From positions 1 through 31,772 of the IMG/VR virus record IMGVR_UViG_3300032323_000842: 31,772 nt of DNA; one strand, given 5' to 3'. Origin of the DNA: a virus. The first letter of the stretch is position 1; each line of letters starts with the position of its first letter. Positions 22,999-30,424 of this stretch are shown here, one piece after another. The position numbers and the translations under genes were made by a program. A model generated the notes under the pieces. That model was not told the origin of the DNA. It did not search any database and was given only the letters and a program-made list of their open reading frames with translations.

Positions 22999-23176
22999 AT
23001 GATTTTTTCCTATGTTCCTCATCGATTTTTTTAATAATGATATTGCCATTCTTTTCGGAGATATCAAGGGTGTCGCCTTCTTTCCATCCCGTTTCTTCCA
23101 ATAATTCAGGTGGCAATTCTACGATTGCATCACCATTATCGCATATTTCAAGAACTTTTGAGGTAAATGTTTTCAT
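22988..23176 (-). CDS. AbrB/SpoVT-type DNA-binding protein
   Basis: A 62-residue swapped-hairpin AbrB-family protein: DAIVELPPELLEETGWKEG, then DTLDISEKNGNIIIKKI, which matches the MazE/AbrB strand-turn-strand layout. Such proteins bind DNA as dimers and serve as transition regulators or antitoxins. No toxin gene is adjacent, so a transcription regulator is more likely. It overlaps the dCMP deaminase gene by ATGA and sits directly above the ahpC promoter. Confidence 0.8.
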   Translation of the reverse strand: MKTFTSKVLEICDNGDAIVELPPELLEETGWKEGDTLDISEKNGNIIIKKIDEEHRKKSLDK

Positions 23177-23667
23177 ACTTTACTCACTTCAACACCACAT
23201 TGTTTTAAAAAGTCGGTACCTTTTTCATCACGGTAACTGTTTCTGTAATACACATTGTTGATACCTGATTGAAAAATTAATTTCGCACAATCAAGGCAAG
23301 GTGCATGTGTAACGAACAAAGATGCACCATCACTTGAATTGGTGCTTCGTGCAATCTTTGCTAACGCATTTGTTTCGGCATGTAATACTTCTGGTTTGGT
23401 TTTTAAAGTATAACGACCACCATCTTCTTCAAGATATTGCCATCGTTCTTCAATCTCATCAGGATTCAACCAACCACCGGCATCTCTGTCCATGTAGTGT
23501 TTGTATTCACAATCGTTTGTCCATCCTGATGGCATACCATTGTAACCAATACCAATGATTGTATTATCTTTTACAACAACACAACCTACCTGTAAGCGTC
23601 TTGCAGAGGAAAGTTTTGCATAGACCTCTGCTGTCGCCATATGGGCGTCAATGAACTTCTGCTTCAT
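23173..23667 (-). CDS. cd: dCMP deaminase
   Basis: A 164-residue zinc-dependent deoxycytidylate deaminase converting dCMP to dUMP for dTMP synthesis. HAETNA holds the zinc ligand H96 and catalytic E98; PCLDCA supplies C124 and C127. GYNGMPSGWTNDCE is the typical substrate-side segment of phage and bacterial dCMP deaminases, with an insertion between the two zinc motifs as in T4 Cd. Coupled by ATGA to the small gene upstream and to the AbrB-like gene downstream. Confidence 0.93.
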   Translation of the reverse strand: MKQKFIDAHMATAEVYAKLSSARRLQVGCVVVKDNTIIGIGYNGMPSGWTNDCEYKHYMDRDAGGWLNPDEIEERWQYLEEDGGRYTLKTKPEVLHAETNALAKIARSTNSSDGASLFVTHAPCLDCAKLIFQSGINNVYYRNSYRDEKGTDFLKQCGVEVSKV

Positions 23668-23837
23668 GCTGATGCAGAATCTTTTTTGTTTTTCTTGTCT
23701 GATTTAAAAGGTTGAGCGCCTGCAATCTCAGCTTCAATCATGGCATTTTTAAACTGTGACCTTTTAACAGGGTCAATAATGGTTGCCATGTATCGCTTCG
23801 TTTGTTTGCTCAGTTTGAAATTCTTATCACGCTTCAT
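23664..23837 (-). CDS. Small basic conserved phage protein (57 aa)
   Basis: A 57-residue, very basic protein: MKRDKNFKLSKQTKRYM, then TIIDPVKRSQFKNAMIEAEIA and a lysine-rich tail. From memory, similar short proteins with a KxSKxTKRxxATIxDPxKR pattern occur in T4-like cyanophages, without known function. GGAG precedes the ATG by 7 nt, and the stop overlaps the dCMP deaminase start (ATGA). The charge suggests nucleic-acid binding. Confidence 0.75.
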   Translation of the reverse strand: MKRDKNFKLSKQTKRYMATIIDPVKRSQFKNAMIEAEIAGAQPFKSDKKNKKDSASA

Positions 23838-23853
23838 AATATCTCCATAATTT

Positions 23854-23879
23854 AAAAAAGTGGGGCGAAATGCCCCACT
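23854..23879 (-). terminator. Intrinsic terminator of hsp20
   Basis: On the minus strand an AGTGGGGC arm (872-879), a 5-nt loop and a GCCCCACT arm (859-866) are followed by a run of T (854-859). It lies just after the Hsp20 stop and is a classic rho-independent terminator. Confidence 0.88.
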
Positions 23880-23882
23880 CGG

Positions 23883-24365
23883 TTACGCAGCTTTCTGTTC
23901 TTGCAGAAGTTGTGGTTTGAATTCTTTCAATTCAGAACCAATTTCAATCTTGCGTGGTTTCTTATGTTCAGGAACAATATTCTCCAAACCAATGCGAAGA
24001 ATACCATCTTTGAACTCAGCACCTTTCACTTCAATTGTATCTGCGATAGTGAGTGTTTTGGTGAATGACCTTGTTCCAATACCACGGTGAATGTATTGAA
24101 CCTCAGTCTCTTTCTCCTTTTTCTCACCCTTAACAGTTAGTGTATCATCTTCAACAGAGATTTCAATTTCGTCTTTAGAAAAGCCGGCAACGGCCAATTC
24201 TACGACATAACGAGAATCATCTAGTTTAATGATGTTGTGTGGTGGGAAATTGGATACAGTTTTTTGAACATCCATGCTCATTAGTTTTTCGACTTCATCA
24301 AAAAACCTATCAAAACCCAATGTAGTTTGGGTGAGTGGACCGAATGAAATGCGTCCTAGTGTCAT
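23883..24365 (-). CDS. hsp20: Small heat-shock protein (Hsp20/alpha-crystallin)
   Basis: A 160-residue alpha-crystallin chaperone. A short N-terminal arm (GFDRFFDEVEKLM) is followed by the crystallin domain from about residue 42 to 142: VVELAVAGFSKDEIEISVEDDTL, then GIGTRSFTKTLTI and GAEFKDGILRIGL, close to the GxLxxxxP-type end of the domain. It prevents aggregation of unfolding proteins, and is common in T4-like cyanophages, where an assembly role has been proposed. AAGGAG precedes the ATG. An intrinsic terminator follows. Confidence 0.95.
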   Translation of the reverse strand: MTLGRISFGPLTQTTLGFDRFFDEVEKLMSMDVQKTVSNFPPHNIIKLDDSRYVVELAVAGFSKDEIEISVEDDTLTVKGEKKEKETEVQYIHRGIGTRSFTKTLTIADTIEVKGAEFKDGILRIGLENIVPEHKKPRKIEIGSELKEFKPQLLQEQKAA

Positions 24366-24397
24366 AGTTTATCTCCTTTTAAGCGAGTTTACAAAAG

Positions 24398-24430
24398 TGT
24401 GACCCATTAGGCGTCACAAATCTATTTATT
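24398..24430 (-). promoter_or_regulatory. Late-promoter-like element and leader hairpin above hsp20
   Basis: AATAAATA (423-430, minus strand, one mismatch to TATAAATA) overlaps the stop of the 60-residue gene. A 6-bp stem, TGTGAC/GTCACA (398-403 and 413-418), lies about where transcription would start. It could also be a weak terminator, since CTTTTG follows. Confidence 0.35.
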
Positions 24431-24604
24431 CACGATTTCATAGGCCTGGCGATTTACTAAAAATATTCTGCCAGGATTCTCTGCGTGATAAACCATGATG
24501 AATTCGTAGTTGCCTTCTTTACGAACATCATCATAGTTTTCTGTATATACTACCTCTGAAGAATATCTGTTCTTCAGTTTTATTACTTTCACTTTTTTGT
24601 CCAT
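24422..24604 (-). CDS. Small unknown phage protein (60 aa)
   Basis: A 60-residue protein, not recognised. Strand-like segments VKVIKLKNRYSSEVVYTE and YEFIMVYHAENPGRIFLV flank a short charged turn, with a final helix (RQAYEIVNK). It is basic and soluble. It starts 14 nt after the regA stop and ends before the hsp20 leader, so it is probably the last gene of the clamp-loader operon. Confidence 0.65.
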   Translation of the reverse strand: MDKKVKVIKLKNRYSSEVVYTENYDDVRKEGNYEFIMVYHAENPGRIFLVNRQAYEIVNK

Positions 24605-24618
24605 GATAATTCACCATG

Positions 24619-25023
24619 TCAATAATCTTGTGTTTTCTTACCTATGTTATACTTGGTGATTAATTGCCATTCATCTTTTTCTTTGAATGAAATAATCTTA
24701 ATTTGATGTAGAGGTGCAATATTATCTTTCATCAAATCTTTGTTCAAAATTTTTATCAATCCCCATTCTTCTAATAGGTTCGCAATTGCATTTCTTCTTT
24801 GAACATCGTTCTCGGTTAGATTAGATGGTTTTCCATCCAATGCGAATAACTCTTTGAAATGAACAATGTAGTAACGACCTTGTTTGTGAAGAATATGGCA
24901 AGATTGATAAAGGACTTTCTCCTTACGAGAAGATACGCCAATCCGAGTAAGTGTCTCTCTTACTTTCAGAAAATCGTCTTGTTCTCCTAGGCTGACCTCA
25001 ATAAATTTAGTCAAATCTACCAT
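24619..25023 (-). CDS. regA: RegA translational repressor
   Basis: A 134-residue protein, strongly like T4 RegA (122 residues). KVLYQSCHILHKQGRYYIVHFKE is almost identical to the T4 segment; RRNAIANLLEEWGLIKI and IKIISFKEKDEWQLITKYNIG match the rest. RegA binds AU-rich ribosome-binding sites of early mRNAs, including those of clamp-loader genes, and shuts off their translation. AGAGG lies 5 nt before the ATG at 25023; an ATG three bases earlier (25026) overlaps the gp62 stop. There is a short N-terminal and C-terminal extension compared with T4. Confidence 0.95.
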   Translation of the reverse strand: MVDLTKFIEVSLGEQDDFLKVRETLTRIGVSSRKEKVLYQSCHILHKQGRYYIVHFKELFALDGKPSNLTENDVQRRNAIANLLEEWGLIKILNKDLMKDNIAPLHQIKIISFKEKDEWQLITKYNIGKKTQDY

Positions 25024-25025
25024 CA

Positions 25026-25415
25026 TTACCTCTTACTTAATCCACCCGTTTGGGTTTGTTCTTTTAATTGTTGGATTTGTTCTTTGCTAAGAAGGCGGAG
25101 AGCCTCACGGGCTTTTAGTTCGGAGAAACCATAGACAGTTCTAATACATTCTAAATCGTCACTTTTCTCAGATTTTACCCACTTCGCAAACGGTCTTTTG
25201 GTTGACCGCACGGTATTTAGTAAAAAGTCAAATTGCAGTTTCTTGTCGATAAAGTGTCTGCGATTCATTTCATTCGCATACATTAGACAGTCTTTATGAT
25301 AACTCAAAGACCTATTCACCAGAAAGGGAGTATAATCCTTTTCTGTAATCTCATCGACAATTAACTGTTTCTTATTTTGTAAGATGGCATTAACATAATC
25401 AAATGGATTACTCAT
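25026..25415 (-). CDS. 62: Clamp loader small subunit (gp62)
   Basis: A 129-residue gp62, matching the short cyanophage type rather than the 187-residue T4 protein. NPFDYVNAI, then EKDYTPFLVNRSLSYHKDCLMYANEMNR and KLQFDFLLNTVRSTKRPFAKW are characteristic. One gp62 joins four gp44 subunits to load gp45 onto DNA. The ATG at 25415 overlaps the upstream stop (TGATG); AAGG lies 8 nt upstream. A GTG one codon earlier is possible. Confidence 0.92.
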   Translation of the reverse strand: MSNPFDYVNAILQNKKQLIVDEITEKDYTPFLVNRSLSYHKDCLMYANEMNRRHFIDKKLQFDFLLNTVRSTKRPFAKWVKSEKSDDLECIRTVYGFSELKAREALRLLSKEQIQQLKEQTQTGGLSKR

Positions 25416-25699
25416 CACAACATCCTTACTAGACCGATTGTGTCGATTGTGGTAAGTAGAATATAGTTGGCGAGCATTCCAAAGGACTTCCTAGTCCATG
25501 CAGCCCAAGCATACATAGCACAACCAACAATCCAAATAGGGTATAGAATGAGCAAAGGCGGAGTGGGGACTGTAAGTGCCATTGTGATTGAGCAACCAAT
25601 ACTAATAGCCCAAGCAAGAAGCTCGACAATAAAGCGAAAACGACCAGAAGTCCAATCATCCTTAATCCATTCAATAGTGGGTTTAAATAATTCTATCAT
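25415..25699 (-). CDS. Small membrane protein between gp44 and gp62
   Basis: A 94-residue protein with three predicted transmembrane helices (about 22-42, 48-68 and 74-92) after an amphipathic, charged start (MIELFKPTIEWIKDDW). The ATG at 25699 overlaps the gp44 stop (ATGA); the in-frame TTG at 25711 is unlikely. T4 has no gene here, since gp44 directly precedes gp62. Function unknown; membrane anchoring or host-membrane modification is possible. Confidence 0.75.
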   Translation of the reverse strand: MIELFKPTIEWIKDDWTSGRFRFIVELLAWAISIGCSITMALTVPTPPLLILYPIWIVGCAMYAWAAWTRKSFGMLANYILLTTIDTIGLVRML

Positions 25700-26628
25700 A
25701 CAAACTCGCAATTCACCATCAACTCAGTCAAACATGCAACTGTATTGATTTCTTGGTCTGCCACAAAGGCAGCTTTGTATTGATAGTCTGCAAGAATCAA
25801 AACTGCTTGAGGTATAGATGTTGGTTTCATAACATCATACATTGCATCATATAATTTACGGAACAATGTGTTACTATCAATTTCATTCGATGCAACCCAC
25901 TTACGAATCGCACCAAAGTCTTTTGTAGAAACATACTTTACAATTTCTGTAATTGATACATCACCAATTTGTGCAAGGATGCCAGTATCAATCTTTCCAA
26001 ATTGTGAATAGCGTTGCAGTTCATTAATGACACGGCGAAAATCAGGAAAGTGTTTCTTAACAAGTTCAGCAATTACCTTGTCATCAAACTCAACTTTTTC
26101 ACTTTGCAAAACTGTCTGAATTCTCTTAAAAAACGATGCGGCCATCTTGGCCTTTTCACCATTCTTCAAACCAAAGTCAATTACCGCACAACGAGAGTGA
26201 AGCGGTTCAATGATTCGGTTCTTGTAGTTACAAGTAAAAATAAACGAACAGTTCGGTGCGAATTCTTCAATCGCATTACGAAGTGCAGGTTGTGTTGAAT
26301 TTGGATTTAGATAATCTGCTTCGTCAATAATGATGACCTTGCGACCACCAGATAGAGACATTGAAGAAGCATAGTTCTTGATTTTGGTACGAAAAGTATC
26401 GATGCCACTTTCATCAGAACCATTGATTACCATGTAGTCGCAACCGATTTCGTTGCACATGGCTTTCGCAACGGTGGTCTTGCCTACGCCAGCACCACCA
26501 CTCAACAGGAGATTGGGAATGTTTTTCTGATTCACATACTCCTGAAAGGGTTTCTTTAGACGCTCGGGAAGGATACAATCCTCGATTGTCTGTGGCCGAT
26601 ACTTCTCTGTCCACAACAGATGTTCCAT
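25696..26628 (-). CDS. 44: Clamp loader ATPase (gp44, AAA+)
   Basis: A 310-residue AAA+ clamp-loader subunit. LLLSGGAGVGKT is the Walker A loop (residues 40-51), VIIIDEADYL is Walker B (98-107), and SRC (145-147) supplies the arginine finger. WTEKYRP at the start is the RFC-type signature. Length is close to T4 gp44 (319). It opens the gp45 ring in an ATP-dependent way with gp62. AAAGG precedes the ATG. Confidence 0.97.
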   Translation of the reverse strand: MEHLLWTEKYRPQTIEDCILPERLKKPFQEYVNQKNIPNLLLSGGAGVGKTTVAKAMCNEIGCDYMVINGSDESGIDTFRTKIKNYASSMSLSGGRKVIIIDEADYLNPNSTQPALRNAIEEFAPNCSFIFTCNYKNRIIEPLHSRCAVIDFGLKNGEKAKMAASFFKRIQTVLQSEKVEFDDKVIAELVKKHFPDFRRVINELQRYSQFGKIDTGILAQIGDVSITEIVKYVSTKDFGAIRKWVASNEIDSNTLFRKLYDAMYDVMKPTSIPQAVLILADYQYKAAFVADQEINTVACLTELMVNCEFV

Positions 26629-26656
26629 AATATAAACCTTTCACAAAAATAATAAT

Positions 26657-26827
26657 TTAATTTGCTGTATTCAAACGAGATACAACATCAAGGATTGGGT
26701 CATTCAATAAAATTGAACCATTTGTCGTTACAACAAATGTATTCCCAGCCACATCATAAACATTTACTACATGACGATTATCAATCGCAACTTGGCGACC
26801 ATATGAATTAGTAAACCAAACTAACAT
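26657..26827 (-). CDS. Small unknown phage protein between gp45 and gp44 (56 aa)
   Basis: A 56-residue protein starting inside the gp45 stop codon (TAATG overlap). Three strands are suggested (MLVWFTN, AIDNRHVVNVYDV, TFVVTTNGSILL), followed by a helix (PILDVVSRLN). The layout recalls small FlbD-like proteins, but the similarity is only in pattern. It is conserved in position within the clamp operon, with normal codon use. Function unknown. Confidence 0.7.
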   Translation of the reverse strand: MLVWFTNSYGRQVAIDNRHVVNVYDVAGNTFVVTTNGSILLNDPILDVVSRLNTAN

Positions 26828-27510
26828 TAGGCAGCCTCAAACTTAGAACCCGCTTCAGTAGAAATATAATACTGGAGTGGCAAGTTTTTGTTTTTGAAGT
26901 GTGATACACCTTTAGAAGAAATGGCAATCTCATATGCACCTGCCAAAACTTTCGTGAGGTTTTCAGTTTTGAAAATCATTTTAAATTTACTGCCATTACC
27001 TTCTGCAACTTCAAGTGCATCAGTATGTGCTGAATCATTTTGCAAATCAAGTGTAACGATACTGATTTTCTTACCATCAGATTCGATTGCAATATGTGGT
27101 GAAGAAAGAACAGATGCCGCACGGAGAATCCAGTCAAAATCTTCCGTTGAAAGAGTGAAATTGATTTCAGCAGATGGCATTACAAATTGTTTCTCAGGTG
27201 GAGTAACAATCATAGTTGGTTCACAGAAACGATATTTAATTTTACTGCGACCTTTGTTACCAACGATTACAACATGTTTCTCATCGAATTCAAACGATGG
27301 GTCGTCTTTGTGTAGAGACACAACTGACAAGAAATTGTTCAAGTCATACACGCCAAAGTCAGCGGGAATTTCTTCTTTGATTGTAACTTCAGCAAGAATG
27401 TTTTTATGTGAAGATACAGTTTTAAGAGTTTTACCTTGTTTGAAATAGATACCTTGGTTGATTGTTCCAAAGTTTTTCAATACAGATAGAGTTTCATTTG
27501 ATAGTTTCAT
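26827..27510 (-). CDS. 45: Sliding clamp (gp45)
   Basis: A 227-residue sliding clamp, the same size as T4 gp45 (228). It starts MKLSNETLSVLKNFGTINQGI, the expected gp45 opening, with LPLQYYISTEAGSKFEAA at the end. It forms a trimeric ring that tethers gp43 and, in T4, also activates late transcription with gp33 and gp55. This fits the late promoters in the window. The RBS GAGGTG lies 5 nt before the ATG. Confidence 0.95.
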   Translation of the reverse strand: MKLSNETLSVLKNFGTINQGIYFKQGKTLKTVSSHKNILAEVTIKEEIPADFGVYDLNNFLSVVSLHKDDPSFEFDEKHVVIVGNKGRSKIKYRFCEPTMIVTPPEKQFVMPSAEINFTLSTEDFDWILRAASVLSSPHIAIESDGKKISIVTLDLQNDSAHTDALEVAEGNGSKFKMIFKTENLTKVLAGAYEIAISSKGVSHFKNKNLPLQYYISTEAGSKFEAA

Positions 27511-27524
27511 TTAACACCTCATAA

Positions 27525-27863
27525 TTAAGATTTATCAACAGAATACATTGTATCATGCTCATACAAGAACATGAGGCAACAAAGTGCATGTGCAAGATGG
27601 TGTCTGCCGGATTCTGGATCCATTTGTTCACCTTCTTTCCATGCCCACATATGCCTTTGTAATGCATCAAAATACCTGCGTTTGGAATCTGGCACAACTT
27701 TCCAATTGTCAGGTTCATACTTTTCTGCACCAAAAGTCAACACATCGACCGTGGCTTTTAACGCAAGTGGTGGAAGTAAACCATATTGCAGTTTACCACC
27801 ATCAAACTTGCGACCACCGGTCGTTGTATTTTGGGACTTTTTAATTTCCTCTTTTGTTGCCAT
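27525..27863 (-). CDS. dATP/dGTP pyrophosphohydrolase-like protein (DUF5664)
   Basis: A 112-residue protein of the phage dATP/dGTP diphosphohydrolase N-terminal domain family. RKFDGGKLQYGLLPPLAL, then VLTFGAEKYEPDNW and RHMWAWKEGEQMDPESGRHHLAHALCCLMFL are its conserved blocks, with acidic and histidine residues for metal binding. It may degrade particular dNTPs to adjust pools; specificity is unknown. The ATG at 27863 overlaps the upstream stop (TAATG), so a start at 27950 is rejected. Confidence 0.82.
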   Translation of the reverse strand: MATKEEIKKSQNTTTGGRKFDGGKLQYGLLPPLALKATVDVLTFGAEKYEPDNWKVVPDSKRRYFDALQRHMWAWKEGEQMDPESGRHHLAHALCCLMFLYEHDTMYSVDKS

Positions 27864-28678
27864 TACAGTTTGCCTGTATATTGTGCTACAGCAGGCATGT
27901 TGCCAGTAAACGCATATGTGCCGATATGCTGAGTTTTCATCCATGGACACAGATAGATTTGTCCACCCATCTTACGCCACATTTGACAGAACATATAATC
28001 TTCACTTAGATAACGGTCAGAACCGCCTCCAACGATGGATTCTTTTGTGTCGATTACTGTATCAAAGTAAGCATGAATGTAACGAGTACCATCAAAATTA
28101 GCTTGTCCAACATGGTCTGGTTTGTATCGAATCATTGGATATTCTTTTTCCATTTTTTCAAATACTTCCCGTTTAACCATCATAAAACCTGTGCCGATTT
28201 CCATGACTTCAAGTGGGTCTGTAACAGTAAATTGTTTTGTGCCTTTTACGACATTGAAAACATATTCACCAACAAGAGATTCTAGTTCTCTTGGTTCCAT
28301 ATTTGGGTGTGAACGGGCAGCTTGTGCGACATTACCCCAATTGATAGATTTTTTAGGATACGGACCACCAATTACATCCTTGTCCAATGCCATGAGAGCA
28401 AGAACATCTTGTGGATTGTAGTGAATGTCCGAATCAATGAATAACATGTGTGTGTGGTCTGAGCGGAGAAATTCGTCAACTAGGTAATTTCGAGCTCGTG
28501 TGATAAGTGATTCATTGAACAAAAACGAAAACTTAGTTTCGATTCCATATTTGTTCATAGTTGTCTGTAAATCGAGGCATGATTTGATATACAAACCATG
28601 TGCCATGCCACCATACATTGGTGTCGCAATAAACAGTTTATTTTTTCTTAGTTTTTCTAATTCAACTTTAATTTCCAT
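27863..28678 (-). CDS. Conserved phage glycosyltransferase (GT-A-like)
   Basis: A 271-residue GT-A-fold protein. LFIATPMYGGMAHGLYI opens the nucleotide-sugar domain, and HMLFIDSDIHY contains a DxD metal motif (D-S-D). IGTGFMMVKREVFEKM and GGGSDRYLSEDYMFCQMWRKMGG are typical of the acceptor side. From memory, similar proteins lie among replication genes in T4-like cyanophages, apart from glycan clusters, so it may modify a phage component. GGAG precedes the ATG; an intrinsic terminator lies just above. Confidence 0.75.
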   Translation of the reverse strand: MEIKVELEKLRKNKLFIATPMYGGMAHGLYIKSCLDLQTTMNKYGIETKFSFLFNESLITRARNYLVDEFLRSDHTHMLFIDSDIHYNPQDVLALMALDKDVIGGPYPKKSINWGNVAQAARSHPNMEPRELESLVGEYVFNVVKGTKQFTVTDPLEVMEIGTGFMMVKREVFEKMEKEYPMIRYKPDHVGQANFDGTRYIHAYFDTVIDTKESIVGGGSDRYLSEDYMFCQMWRKMGGQIYLCPWMKTQHIGTYAFTGNMPAVAQYTGKL

Positions 28679-28694
28679 GACAACTCCATAAACG

Positions 28695-28731
28695 AAAAAG
28701 AGGAAGTGGTACCTATATGTATCACTTCCTC
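28695..28731 (-). terminator. Intrinsic terminator of the winged-helix gene
   Basis: Arms GAGGAAGTG (700-708) and CACTTCCTC (723-731) form a 9-bp perfect stem that extends to 13 bp with one G-T pair. On the minus strand it is followed by TTTTT (695-699). It lies 20 nt after the stop of the winged-helix gene. Confidence 0.88.
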
Positions 28732-28750
28732 ATTGCTTTAAACCTTAAAA

Positions 28751-29023
28751 TTAGGCAAAAGCACGCTCACCTTGTGAACGAATTGCGGCGATGCCAGCGG
28801 CAACCATACGCTTAGTAGGTGTGCCTAGACGGTAGAAAGAAACTTTCTCACCGTTTGAATTGATGCGAGAATTCAAATAAATCGCATGACCTTCGTTACG
28901 CAAGTCATTGATAGCTGCAGAAGGATTTGCAACACCAAAAACAGATTGCATCTTCTGTGCAGTCAAAGTGTTGTAACCGCCGTCTTTAGAAAGATAAGAA
29001 AGGATTTTAGATTTAGTAGTCAT
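28751..29023 (-). CDS. Winged helix-turn-helix protein (90 aa)
   Basis: A 90-residue DNA-binding-type protein. SKILSYLSKDGGYNTLTAQKM and NPSAAINDLRNEGHAIYL fit helix-turn-helix with a recognition helix, and INSNGEKVSFYRLG is the wing. It may be an early transcription regulator. The ATG at 29023 has GGAG 9 nt upstream; an in-frame TTG (29038) overlaps that RBS and is rejected. It forms a monocistronic unit, with a near-consensus promoter and 5' hairpin above and an intrinsic terminator below. Confidence 0.8.
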   Translation of the reverse strand: MTTKSKILSYLSKDGGYNTLTAQKMQSVFGVANPSAAINDLRNEGHAIYLNSRINSNGEKVSFYRLGTPTKRMVAAGIAAIRSQGERAFA

Positions 29024-29062
29024 TACAAAATACTCCAATAAAATGGTCTCACAATTAGGAAC

Positions 29063-29089
29063 ATTTGAGAGGAGACCGTTCTCTCAAAT
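29063..29089 (-). repeat. Hairpin at the 5' end of the winged-helix mRNA
   Basis: Arms ATTTGAGAG (63-71) and CTCTCAAAT (81-89) pair perfectly around a 9-nt loop. The start expected from the promoter is near 29090, so the transcript would begin with this stem. It may stabilise the mRNA or act as an operator. Confidence 0.6.
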
Positions 29090-29096
29090 TAGATTA

Positions 29097-29125
29097 ATTC
29101 TATCAGATTAAGATTTGTTTGTCAA
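29097..29125 (-). promoter_or_regulatory. Strong sigma70-type promoter of the winged-helix gene
   Basis: On the minus strand TTGACA (120-125, perfect) and TAGAAT (97-102, 5/6) are separated by exactly 17 nt. It lies in the gap below the CobS terminator, so it starts an independent unit. Confidence 0.8.
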
Positions 29126-29146
29126 CACTTATACAGGTAAATGTGT

Positions 29147-29176
29147 AAAAAACTCCCACAGTTTTACCTGTGGGAG
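29147..29176 (-). terminator. Intrinsic terminator of cobS
   Basis: Arms CTCCCACAG (153-161) and CTGTGGGAG (168-176) form a 9-bp stem with a 6-nt loop, followed on the minus strand by TTTTTT (147-152). It lies 16 nt after the CobS stop. Confidence 0.9.
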
Positions 29177-29192
29177 AAGTGCCGAACGATTA

Positions 29193-30392
29193 TTAGAAAG
29201 GAATATCTTCACCTTCTTTTGCTTCAGGTGTTTCAGATTCAATTACAGGGGCAAGGATTTGTTCTGCCGTTGCACCACCATCAACTTTGGTATACAAGTC
29301 AAGGAAAGATGCCTTGGTGTCATCATCAAAACGATTCAAACACAAAGTAATTGCCTTCATTTTGTCACCAAAGATACCGTAGGTTTCAACAATGTGAACC
29401 AAACGGCGGGTTGAAATCACTTCATCGCAACCGCCATCGGCGAAAGTTTTGCGAATCACATCAGCCCATGTAACAAGTTTCTCAGCGAAATCATTGTCGG
29501 CACGACCAACAGAGGTCAATTCTTTTTCGACAATCTTACGCTCAGTTTTAACAGGAGGGAATTCTTGTTCCATTGTGGTACGGAATCGTTCAAGGAATGC
29601 TTCGTTAAGCACATTGGTAAACATATAACGACCATCATCAGAACCTTTACCTTTAGTATTTGCAGTAGCGAATACTGTAAAACCAGGTGCAGGTGTAATC
29701 AATTCACCTTTCTTTTTCAACATGAAAGGTTTACCTTCAAGCACCCGTTGTAGTGAAGAAAGGTTTTGAGCACCATAATCAATCTCATCGATACAGAGAA
29801 CGGCACCTTGACGAGCAGCAGTGGTCACAGGACCATCACGCCATTCCATATTACCATCGATAAGAACATAGTTACCAAGAAGGTCACTCTCATCGGTTTC
29901 AGGTGTCATTGATACGCAAACGAATTTGCGTTTTGCTTTGGCACATGCCTGTTCAATCGACATTGTTTTACCATTACCAGAATGACCTGATACGAAAACG
30001 GGAAAGAATCGCATCGATTGAACGATTGAATAAACATCATCAAAGTTACCAAATGGTACATAATTTTTGTAAACATTTGGAACTAGGTTTGTATTGTCCA
30101 AGTCAGTTTGGACATTTTGAATTTTGTGTTCGGATTTTTCAACTGGTTTAGTCATTGGAACTACCTGTGCTTGTAGAGCAATTGTTTGAGCAGGTTGTGC
30201 AACAAAGGCAGAACCAGGCACTTTATAAACGCCACGCTTTACACGATTGGCATCATCATTAGTAAACCAGTAAGGATGAGCAATGTCAACTTTACTGCAA
30301 ATTTCTTTAATTTCATCGGTCGTTACAGTAGGTTTACCAAGAGCAACAACAGCATTGATAAACTTTTCACGAATTTCGGCACGCTTAGTCAT
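29193..30392 (-). CDS. cobS: CobS-like AAA+ ATPase (MoxR-type)
   Basis: A 399-residue AAA+ protein. A small N-terminal domain (1-60) and a proline/glutamine-rich linker precede the ATPase core: Walker A GHSGNGKT (136-143), Walker B AVLCIDEID (197-205), sensor-like VFATANTKGKG and LERFRT. It pairs with the VWA protein upstream, as CobS pairs with CobT in aerobic cobaltochelatase and MoxR with its VWA partners. In aquatic T4-like phages this pair is widespread, with unproven function. It has its own promoter and a strong terminator, so it can be expressed alone. GAGG lies about 11 nt before the ATG. Confidence 0.9.
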   Translation of the reverse strand: MTKRAEIREKFINAVVALGKPTVTTDEIKEICSKVDIAHPYWFTNDDANRVKRGVYKVPGSAFVAQPAQTIALQAQVVPMTKPVEKSEHKIQNVQTDLDNTNLVPNVYKNYVPFGNFDDVYSIVQSMRFFPVFVSGHSGNGKTMSIEQACAKAKRKFVCVSMTPETDESDLLGNYVLIDGNMEWRDGPVTTAARQGAVLCIDEIDYGAQNLSSLQRVLEGKPFMLKKKGELITPAPGFTVFATANTKGKGSDDGRYMFTNVLNEAFLERFRTTMEQEFPPVKTERKIVEKELTSVGRADNDFAEKLVTWADVIRKTFADGGCDEVISTRRLVHIVETYGIFGDKMKAITLCLNRFDDDTKASFLDLYTKVDGGATAEQILAPVIESETPEAKEGEDIPF

Positions 30393-30424
30393 AATATAAT
30401 TACCTCATCAAGTTTGATACATCA

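Noticed and set aside
22988-23176. AbrB-like protein as an antitoxin of a toxin-antitoxin pair
   Set aside because: The neighbours are dCMP deaminase and ahpC; no toxin-sized partner gene is present.
24619-25023. Host-derived regulator
   Set aside because: The match to T4 RegA is direct and the position after gp62 is the T4 position.
26888-27448. 186-codon open frame on the plus strand
   Set aside because: It is antisense to gp45, with no RBS or recognised domain; no other plus-strand gene in the window is supported.
27864-27950. N-terminal extension of the dATP/dGTP pyrophosphohydrolase-like gene
   Set aside because: It would overlap the glycosyltransferase by 88 nt; the ATG at 27863 forms the usual TAATG junction and matches where the family begins.
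29024-29038. TTG start for the winged-helix gene
   Set aside because: The GGAG that serves the ATG at 29023 would then lie inside the coding frame.
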